DNA from: an uncultured Caulobacterales bacterium
Lineage (GTDB): Bacteria > Pseudomonadota > Alphaproteobacteria > Caulobacterales > Caulobacteraceae
Length of the DNA: 52,309 nt
Assembly (NCBI GenBank): GCA_903900155.1
Contig: CAIUMD010000073.1
Span: 1-52,309, forward strand
Reading direction: 5' to 3'
The notes beneath the pieces were generated by a model. It was given only the letters and a program-made list of their open reading frames with translations. It was not told the DNA's origin and made no database searches. Below, one piece after another: positions 46,968 through 52,309 of this stretch; within the stretch, counting starts at the first letter, position 1, and each line of letters begins with the position of its first letter. Both the position numbers and the translations under genes were made by a program.

Positions 46968-48224
46968 ATGAATAAACGCTTCGCGCTCATGATCGTCGGG
47001 GCCATGGTCCTGGGCGTCGTCACGGGCTGGGCCTGCAACCAGTATCTGGACCCCGCCAAGGCCGCTGAGGCCTCCAAGTGGTTCAAGCTGGGCACAGACC
47101 TGTTCCTGCGCCTGATCAAGATGATCATCGCGCCGCTGGTCCTGACCACCCTGATCGCCGGCATCGCCCACATGGAAGACGCCGCCTCGGTCGGCCGGAT
47201 CGGCGTCAAGACCATGGGCTGGTTCATCACGGCCTCGGCCGTGTCGCTGCTGCTGGGCCTGCTAATGGTCCAAATCCTGCAGCCCGGCGCGGGCCTCGTC
47301 CTGACCGACGCCGCCTCGACGGCCGCCCCGCCGGCGGCCTCGACCGAAGGCTTCACCCTGCAGACCTTCATCGTCCACCTGGTGCCGACCTCAATCTTCG
47401 ACGCCCTGGCCAAGAACGAGATCCTGCAAATCGTGGTGTTCAGCCTGTTCGTCGGCACGGCCGTCGCCTCGCTGGACAACAAGGCCCCGCACATCATGGA
47501 GCTGGCCGAGCAAGGCGCCCAGATCATGCTGAAGGTCACCAGCTTCGTCATGAAACTGGCCCCGCTGGCGATCTTCTGCGCCCTGGCCTCGTCCATCGCC
47601 ACGCAAGGCATCTCGATGCTGGCGGTCTACGGCAAGTTCGTGCTGGGCTTCTACGCGACCATGGGCGTGCTGTGGGCCCTGCTGTTCCTCGCCGCCTTCG
47701 TGGTGCTGGGCAAGCGCGTGTTCCCGCTGTTCGGCGTGATCCGCGACCCGGCCCTGCTGGCCTTCTCGACCGCCTCTTCGGAAGCCGCCTATCCGCGCAT
47801 CCTGGACGGCTTGCCCAAGATCGGCGTGCGCCGCCGCATCGTCTCGTTCGTGCTGCCGCTGGGCTACTCGTTCAATCTCGACGGCTCGATGCTGTACTGC
47901 ACGTTCGCCACCATGTTCATTCTGCAGGCGCACGGCGTGCACCTGTCGATCCAGCAGCAGATCTTCATGCTGGCCCTGCTGATGGTGACCTCCAAGGGCA
48001 TCGCCGGCATCCCGCGCGCCTCGCTGGTGGTGATCATGGCCACCCTGACCTATTTCGGCCTGCCCGACGCCTGGATCGCCCTGGTCCTGGGCGTCGACCA
48101 CCTGCTGGACATGGGCCGCAGCGCCACCAACGTCGTCGGCAACAGCGTCGCCGCCGCCGTGGTCGCCAAGTGGGAGGGCGAGCTGGACGATCCCGAGCCG
48201 GACGCCGAGCCCGCCAAGGTGTAA
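46968..48224 (+). CDS. Dicarboxylate/amino acid:cation symporter (DAACS)
   Basis: A 418-residue secondary transporter of the glutamate/C4-dicarboxylate family (GltP/DctA-like). It has about eight transmembrane helices and two re-entrant loops, with STASSEAAYPR (serine-rich hairpin HP1), YSFNLDGSMLYCTFATMF (the NMDGT-like helix 7) and MGRSATNVVGNSVAA (helix 8 substrate-binding segment). NLDGS replaces the usual NMDGT, and the helix 8 RSATNVVGN favours amino acids or dicarboxylates. The exact substrate is not decided. Confidence 0.9.
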   Translation: MNKRFALMIVGAMVLGVVTGWACNQYLDPAKAAEASKWFKLGTDLFLRLIKMIIAPLVLTTLIAGIAHMEDAASVGRIGVKTMGWFITASAVSLLLGLLMVQILQPGAGLVLTDAASTAAPPAASTEGFTLQTFIVHLVPTSIFDALAKNEILQIVVFSLFVGTAVASLDNKAPHIMELAEQGAQIMLKVTSFVMKLAPLAIFCALASSIATQGISMLAVYGKFVLGFYATMGVLWALLFLAAFVVLGKRVFPLFGVIRDPALLAFSTASSEAAYPRILDGLPKIGVRRRIVSFVLPLGYSFNLDGSMLYCTFATMFILQAHGVHLSIQQQIFMLALLMVTSKGIAGIPRASLVVIMATLTYFGLPDAWIALVLGVDHLLDMGRSATNVVGNSVAAAVVAKWEGELDDPEPDAEPAKV

Positions 48225-48251
48225 AGCCCTACGAAAACCTGACCTTTCGAG

Positions 48252-48280
48252 ACGCCCCGCCCTCCCCGAGCGCGGGGCGT
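48252..48280 (+). terminator. Hairpin after the symporter gene
   Basis: ACGCCCCGC (48252-48260) pairs with GCGGGGCGT (48272-48280) across an 11-base loop. It lies 27 bases beyond the stop. No T-run follows, so termination may be weak or need Rho. Confidence 0.55.
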
Positions 48281-48285
48281 GCTGG

Positions 48286-48319
48286 TGTACAGTTTCAAAT
48301 GTACAGTAAAAACTTGACT
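48286..48319 (+). promoter_or_regulatory. Twin TGTACAGT sites before a -35-like TTGACT
   Basis: TGTACAGT occurs at 48286-48293 and again at 48300-48307, a 14-base period, and the core TGTACA is itself palindromic. TTGACT at 48314-48319 follows. A weak -10 (AATCTG) lies 17 bases on. This looks like an operator beside the promoter of the next gene. Confidence 0.45.
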
Positions 48320-48373
48320 TCGCCCCGCCTAAGCCCAATCTGTCGATCAGAGGGACCTTTAGGACGACACGCC

Positions 48374-48811
48374 ATGAGCAAGCTCACCCATGTCACGCGC
48401 ACCGCGCTGATCGGGCTCGCCATCGCCGCTGGCCTGGGCGCAACGGCTGCTTCGGCGGCTCAAGACGATGCTCCGGCCCAGATGGCGACCAAGCCGACCA
48501 AGCCTCCCCGCCAGTGCTTCTACCTGTCCGACTGGCGCGGCTGGAGCGCCCCGGACAAGAACACCCTGTACCTCAAGGTCCGCAACCGCGACGTCTACCG
48601 GGTGGATCTGTCCTGGGGCACCAACCAGCTGACCTGGCCGGGCAACCACCTGGTCTCGGTGGTGCGCGGCACCGACAGCATCTGTAGCCCGATGGACCTG
48701 GACCTGCGGGTGTCGGACGGCATGGGCTTCGCCATGCCCATCCGCGCCAAGACCATCACCAAGCTGACGCCGGAACAGATCCAGGCGATCCCCAAGAAGG
48801 ACCGGCCTTAG
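48374..48811 (+). CDS. DUF6491-like exported protein
   Basis: A 145-residue protein with a Sec signal peptide (residues 1-28, ASA/A cleavage). The mature part has a tryptophan-rich CFYLSDWRGWSAPDKNTLYL segment, RNRDVYRVDL, and a second cysteine in DSICSPMDL that could form a disulfide with the first. This pattern matches small DUF6491-type periplasmic proteins of Caulobacterales and related groups. The function is unknown. It is transcribed from its own region with the TGTACAGT sites. Confidence 0.7.
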   Translation: MSKLTHVTRTALIGLAIAAGLGATAASAAQDDAPAQMATKPTKPPRQCFYLSDWRGWSAPDKNTLYLKVRNRDVYRVDLSWGTNQLTWPGNHLVSVVRGTDSICSPMDLDLRVSDGMGFAMPIRAKTITKLTPEQIQAIPKKDRP

Positions 48812-48822
48812 TTCCGCTGAGC

Positions 48823-48910
48823 GAAAACCTCGCCCTTCGACAAGCTCAGGGTGAGGTTTTCGACTGAACCAACAGTAGTCCTCATCCTGAGCCTGTCGAA
48901 GGACGAGGAC
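48823..48910. repeat. REP-like hairpin pair (family 1)
   Basis: Forward unit at 48823-48861 with arms GAAAACC/GGTTTTC and loop TCGACAAGCTC. Reverse unit at 48878-48910 with arms GTCC/GGAC. It separates the convergent DUF6491-like and ketopantoate reductase genes. Confidence 0.85.
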
Positions 48911-48918
48911 GGCTCCTC

Positions 48919-49791
48919 CTAGCTGGCGGCCGCGTTCAGCAGCGCCACGATCATGGCGTTGGCCGGGGTTTCGATCCCATGCGCCGCGCCCTTGCGGACG
49001 ATGACGCCATTGCGGGCGTCCAGCTCCATCGGCCGACCCACCGCGCGGTCGGCGTGCAGCGAGTTCATCGACGCCGGATCCTGGCCGCGATAGCCGGCGA
49101 TCACCTGGTCGGGCAGCTCGTCCGACAGATCCGCCCCCTCGGCCCGGCCCACCGCCACGCACTCGCGCACCAAGGCCCGCATCACCTGCGCCGCGCCTTC
49201 GTCATGGGCGACGATGGCGGTCCTGAGCACCAGGGCGTTGACCGCCCCGGCGCAGTTCAAAGCCAGCTTCTTCCAGGCCTCGGTGGTGAAGTCCTCGACG
49301 ACCTCGATCGCGATCGGCGTGTGAGCAAACAGGGCGGCGAAGCCCTCCCCGGCCGGGCCCGCCGGAACCTTGATCCCGCCATTGCGCCGCTGCAGCACCC
49401 TCCCCGGGGCCGAGCGTTCGGCCGGAATGTCGACCACCGCCGGCACTAGGTTCTGCGTCGCGACCTTCCCAGCGAACGGAACGGCGTGCTCGACCCCGTT
49501 GCGCAGGATCGCCACGCGGGTTTCCGGCCCCGCCAGCGCCGCCAGCCAGGCCATGGTCCCGGCGGTGTCGTAGGCCTTGGTCGCCACCAGCACCCAGTCG
49601 ACAGCTGAGAGCCCCTCCGGCGACGTCGCCACGCGCGGGCTGGCCGTGATCGGCCCCTCGGGCGTCTCGACGGCCAGGGTCTCGAACGGCGTGCGCACGC
49701 AGACCGTCACCTCATGCGCCGGATCCTGCGCCAGCCAGGCCGCAACCGTGCCGCCGACGGCCCCCGGGCCGATCACCGCGATGCTGGTCAT
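48919..49791 (-). CDS. 2-dehydropantoate 2-reductase family protein
   Basis: A 290-residue ApbA/PanE-type reductase. The N-terminal NADP-binding loop GPGAVGG starts at residue 8, and LVATKAYDTAGTMAWL and the C-terminal KLALNCAGAVNALVL helix with its conserved Lys-Asn are family hallmarks. It would reduce ketopantoate to pantoate for coenzyme A. Because genomes often carry several paralogues with other substrates, I leave the symbol blank. ATG 49791 gives the standard length. Confidence 0.85.
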   Translation of the reverse strand: MTSIAVIGPGAVGGTVAAWLAQDPAHEVTVCVRTPFETLAVETPEGPITASPRVATSPEGLSAVDWVLVATKAYDTAGTMAWLAALAGPETRVAILRNGVEHAVPFAGKVATQNLVPAVVDIPAERSAPGRVLQRRNGGIKVPAGPAGEGFAALFAHTPIAIEVVEDFTTEAWKKLALNCAGAVNALVLRTAIVAHDEGAAQVMRALVRECVAVGRAEGADLSDELPDQVIAGYRGQDPASMNSLHADRAVGRPMELDARNGVIVRKGAAHGIETPANAMIVALLNAAAS

Positions 49792-49867
49792 GCGAAAGCT
49801 CCGTCCAAGGTTCGCGCTTCTCCTAGAGCGCCAGCGTGAACGGGTCACGAACTTCCATCCGTGCCGA

Positions 49868-49980
49868 CATCCTCGTCCTTCGACAGGCTCAGGATGAGGA
49901 TGTGAAACGTGGACCAGGATGCGAGGCCCTCTACGGAATCTCAAACACCTCATCCTGAGCTTGTCGAAGGACGAGGTGTT
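49868..49980. repeat. REP-like hairpin pair upstream of the GIY-YIG gene
   Basis: Forward unit at 49868-49902 with arms CATCC/GGATG and reverse unit at 49944-49980 with arms AACACC/GGTGTT. It ends 60 bases before the GIY-YIG start and may overlap its promoter region. Confidence 0.88.
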
Positions 49981-50040
49981 TCGGCACGGGTTGCGCAAGC
50001 TCAATCTATGGGCGCAAATCGTGACGCAGGAGCTTCCGCG

Positions 50041-50367
50041 ATGTACGATGTCCAATCGGCCTGGGTCTACATCCTCCGCTGCGCTGATGGGATGTACTAC
50101 GTCGGCTCACATCGTGGTCAGGACCCGGCCGTCCGGGTCGCCGAGCACAATGCCGGACTCGATGCGAAAGCCTTCACTTACAAGCGCCGCCCCGTCGAAC
50201 TGGTCTGGGCCGGCGAATTCCAGTTCATCACCGACGCCATCGCGTTCGAGCGTCAACTGAAAGGCTGGAGCCGCGCCAAGAAGGAGGCTGTGATCCGCGG
50301 CGACTGGGAGGCGCTTCCTAGTCTGGCGCTGTGCCGAACACCTCGTCCTTCGACAAGCTCAGGATGA
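50041..50367 (+). CDS. GIY-YIG domain protein whose 3' end lies in a REP unit
   Basis: A 108-residue protein. The GIY-YIG fold is seen as WVYILRCADGMYYVG followed by the conserved arginine in RVAEHNAG and a glutamate in FERQLKGWSRAKKEAVI, the pattern of small UPF0213-type single-domain proteins. Such proteins are nuclease-like but many are untested. The last 10 or so residues (CRTPRPSTSSG) and the stop codon are encoded by the downstream REP unit. The gene sits between two complete REP pairs, suggesting the cassette may be mobile or may depend on the repeats. Confidence 0.82.
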   Translation: MYDVQSAWVYILRCADGMYYVGSHRGQDPAVRVAEHNAGLDAKAFTYKRRPVELVWAGEFQFITDAIAFERQLKGWSRAKKEAVIRGDWEALPSLALCRTPRPSTSSG

Positions 50368-50428
50368 GGTGTTTTGAGACACAGCGTCCACACGTCCTCA
50401 TCCTGAGCCTGTCGAAGGACGAGGACGT
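50337..50428. repeat. REP-like hairpin pair downstream of the GIY-YIG gene
   Basis: Forward unit at 50337-50373 with arms AACACC/GGTGTT and reverse unit at 50392-50428 with arms ACGTCC/GGACGT. The first unit overlaps the last codons of the GIY-YIG gene. Confidence 0.88.
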
Positions 50429-50544
50429 CGGCACTAAGTTCCGTAACCATGCCGAAACCTCAAACGAAGACGAGCGGGTCGGCTTTCGCCGATCCCGCCC
50501 CATTACGCCCCCCTTGGCCCCACACCCCCTTTGAAAGGCTAGGA

Positions 50545-51582
50545 TTATTCCGCCGGCGTCAGGTCCGTGCGCTTCTTCATCATTTCGTCGAAGCTGGTCC
50601 ACACGCCCTCGGCGCCGTGCCACTGACCCTTGGTCGCGGCCTTGGAATATTCGGTGGCGCGGGCCTCGAAGAAGTTGGCGTGCTCCACGCCCGACAGCAG
50701 CGACTGCAGCCAGGGCAGCGGGTTTTCCTTCACGCCGTACACTTCCGGCAGCTGCAGCTGGCGCAGGCGCCAGTCGGCGATGAAGCGGATGTACGACTTG
50801 ATGTCGTCGGGGGTCATGCCCTGGATGTCGCCGGCCTCGAAGGCCAGGTCGATGAACTTGTCTTCCAGGCCGACCACGTGCTTGCAGCAGTCGACGATGT
50901 CGTCCGCCACCGACTTGGTCACCGCGTTCGTTTCCTTGTTGAACGCGTGGTACAGCTTGATGATGCCGTCGCAGTGCAGGCTCTCGTCGCGGATCGACCA
51001 CGAGACGATCTGGCCCATGCCCTTCATCTTGTTGAAGCGCGGGAAGTTCATCAGCATCGCGAACGAGGCGAACAGCTGCAGGCCTTCGGTGAAGCCGCCG
51101 AACATGGCCAGCGTGCGGCAGATGTCGGCATTGGTCTCGACGCCGAAGGTCTGCATGTAGTCATGCTTGTCCTTCATGGCCTCGTATTCCATGAACGCCG
51201 AGAACTCGGTCTCGGGCATGCCGATGGTCTCGAGCAGCAGGGCGTAGGCCGCGATATGGATCGTCTCCATGTTCGCGAACGAGGCCAGCATCATCTTCAC
51301 TTCGGTCGGTTTGAACACCCGACCGTAGCGCTCCATGTAGTTGTCCTGCACCTCGACGTCGGACTGCGTGAAGAAGCGGAAGATCTGCGTCAGCAGGTTC
51401 CGTTCCTTGTCGTTCAGCTTGACGGCCCAATCCTTGAGGTCCTCGCCCAGCGGCACCTCTTCCGGCATCCAGTGGACCTGCTGCTGCTTCTTCCAGAAGT
51501 CGTAGGCCCACGGATAGCGGAACGGCTTGTAGCCGCCCGAGGGGGTCATCAGGCCGGGCAGGATGAGCGAGGAAGCGGACAT
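50545..51582 (-). CDS. nrdB: Ribonucleotide reductase class Ia, small (beta) subunit
   Basis: A 345-residue ferritin-like protein that houses the di-iron centre and tyrosyl radical. Iron ligands visible are D75, E106, H109 (METIHIAAY), E166 (FTEGLQLF), E200 and H203 (RDESLH). The radical tyrosine is Y113. It is therefore a normal class Ia subunit. The ATG at 51580-51582 has AGGG at 7 bases; an upstream frame-open start at 51654 is unlikely. No nrdA is adjacent. Two NrdR-box-like sites lie upstream. Confidence 0.95.
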   Translation of the reverse strand: MSASSLILPGLMTPSGGYKPFRYPWAYDFWKKQQQVHWMPEEVPLGEDLKDWAVKLNDKERNLLTQIFRFFTQSDVEVQDNYMERYGRVFKPTEVKMMLASFANMETIHIAAYALLLETIGMPETEFSAFMEYEAMKDKHDYMQTFGVETNADICRTLAMFGGFTEGLQLFASFAMLMNFPRFNKMKGMGQIVSWSIRDESLHCDGIIKLYHAFNKETNAVTKSVADDIVDCCKHVVGLEDKFIDLAFEAGDIQGMTPDDIKSYIRFIADWRLRQLQLPEVYGVKENPLPWLQSLLSGVEHANFFEARATEYSKAATKGQWHGAEGVWTSFDEMMKKRTDLTPAE

Positions 51583-51645
51583 GGCGAACCCTGGGCGCGA
51601 GAATCGTGGAGGAGCGATAAGATCCTCTGACCCTACCAAAGTCGC

Positions 51646-51693
51646 TCCGTTCATCTAGTGGTTCTGATGTCGCAGCCACACAAGATGTTGTGA
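51646..51693 (-). promoter_or_regulatory. Paired NrdR-box-like sites upstream of nrdB
   Basis: ACACAAGATGTTGTGA at 51678-51693 fits the NrdR consensus acaCwAtATaTwGtgt at 13 of 16 positions. A second site at 51646-51661 keeps the right half TCTAGTGG but a weak left half. The two are 32 bases apart, the usual helical spacing of NrdR pairs. NrdR represses reductase genes when dATP is high. Confidence 0.65.
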
Positions 51694-51723
51694 GTGTCGG
51701 TGGATAACTCGCGGAGCTTGGCC

Positions 51724-52173
51724 ATGGCGACCTACCGGATTTTCAGCGCCCTGGGCTCCGGCGGCGCGCCCGTCGAGGCGGCTATGTCCTTGATCGGCCT
51801 GCCCTACGAGATCGTTGAAGCTCCCACCTGGAAGGGCGAGGCGCAGCAGGCCAAGGTCGCCGCCGTCAATCCGCTGAAGCAGATCCCGGCCCTGGTCACG
51901 CCCGACGGCGAGACGATCACCGAGAGCGCGGCGATCCTGATCTGGCTGGCGGACCGGTTCCCGGAAGCGCGGCTGGGGCCGACGATCGATGATCCGTGTA
52001 GGGCGCAGTTCCTGCGCTGGATGGCCTTCATCCCCGCGTCGATCTACTCGCTGTTCTGGGGGCGGGATGCCCCCTCGCGGCTGGGCGGGCCCGATCCGGA
52101 GGTCCAGGCCCGGATCAAGGCGGCGACCGCCGAGCGGATTCTGGATTGCTGGCGGATGATGGAGAGCCAGTGA
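51724..52173 (+). CDS. Glutathione S-transferase, truncated by an insertion sequence
   Basis: A 149-residue fragment of a GST of normal length about 200-210. The thioredoxin-like N-domain is complete: YRIFSALGSGGAPVEAAMS, NPLKQIPALVTPDG and the glutathione-binding ESAAILIWLADRF. The helical C-domain stops after RILDCWRMMESQ, where the TGA stop is the first base triplet of the IS-like sequence. The ATG has GGAG at 7 bases. The missing C-terminal helices carry part of the electrophile site, so the product is probably inactive. Confidence 0.85.
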   Translation: MATYRIFSALGSGGAPVEAAMSLIGLPYEIVEAPTWKGEAQQAKVAAVNPLKQIPALVTPDGETITESAAILIWLADRFPEARLGPTIDDPCRAQFLRWMAFIPASIYSLFWGRDAPSRLGGPDPEVQARIKAATAERILDCWRMMESQ

Positions 52174-52309
52174 CGTGACCCCCTGAAACTCCTCCAGGAA
52201 TAATTAGAGTCCGCGCACCAAAAGGACGGACGAATGAAGCGGTCACGGTTCACGGAAGAGCAGATTATTGGGATCCTGCGCGAGCAGGAAGCGGGCGTGC
52301 CGGTGGCGG
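52174..52309 (+). mobile_element. IS3-family insertion sequence, left part
   Basis: The element seems to begin at or a few bases before 52174 with TGACGTGACCCCC, which resembles the TGAC-rich ends of IS3-family members of the IS407 group. An orfA follows at 52234 and runs off the window. The exact left end and target duplication cannot be fixed without the right end. Confidence 0.75.
52234..52309 (+). CDS. IS3-family transposase OrfA, partial
   Basis: The first 25 codons read MKRSRFTEEQIIGILREQEA and onward, the standard start of the helix-turn-helix OrfA of IS3-family elements. AAAGGACG precedes the ATG. The gene is cut by the window edge; orfB with the DDE domain should follow. Confidence 0.88.
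   Translation, partial: MKRSRFTEEQIIGILREQEAGVPVA

Overview
This window comes from a GC-rich alphaproteobacterial chromosome, most likely Caulobacter or a close relative. I infer this from the strong G/C third-position bias, frequent TTG/GTG starts, stop-start overlaps such as ATGA and TTGA, a Caulobacter-type phoR/pstCAB-phoU-phoB locus with unusually long PstC and PstA, a sigma-T (EcfG) type promoter, and several families of palindromic intergenic repeats. No database search was possible. All names rest on motifs, lengths and context.

Layout. 1-6641: a dual-specificity-type phosphatase (minus), then a plus-strand envelope cluster msbA - DUF374 acyltransferase-like - CDF metal exporter - waaA - lpxK. 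6690-10716: an APH-fold kinase and purD (minus), then a translationally coupled membrane protein and a membrane-bound LytTR regulator. 10914-19575: the phosphate regulon, pstC-pstA-pstB-phoU-phoB on the minus strand behind a clear Pho box, with phoR further upstream and a cytoplasmic two-PAS chemoreceptor on the opposite strand between phoR and pstC. 19751-25883: an autotransporter, an OprP/OprO-type porin and a sulfate-binding protein. 26016-30043: a HisKA_2 kinase and single-domain response regulator behind a sigma-T type promoter, then SemiSWEET, argB, a HAD nucleotidase and dapD.

30040-30960 is a lower-GC accessory insert: a Panacea-domain antitoxin with a RelE/ParE-like toxin, and two inverted repeats upstream of it. 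30995-39812: a lipoprotein, fmt-truA, dapE-glsA on the minus strand, a cyclooxygenase-like haem peroxidase homologue, a cupin, def, rmuC and a 50-residue protein. 39963-46644: a DUF2520 protein, dnaX-ybaB-recR with the 4.5S SRP RNA gene upstream, nudC and amn. 46968-52309: a dicarboxylate/amino-acid symporter, a DUF6491-like secreted protein, a ketopantoate reductase, a GIY-YIG protein bracketed by REP-like hairpins, nrdB with two NrdR-box-like sites, and a glutathione S-transferase cut off by an IS3-family element that runs out of the window.

Most of the window is core metabolism and envelope biogenesis. The most interesting parts are the GIY-YIG gene bracketed by paired REP hairpins whose outer stems covary, the Panacea toxin-antitoxin pair with its candidate operators, the stress-promoter-driven kinase/receiver pair that lacks any sensor domain, and the cyclooxygenase homologue that has lost its distal histidine. 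Several short decayed gene ends (near 6652, 37554 and 46710) point to deletion or frameshift scars.
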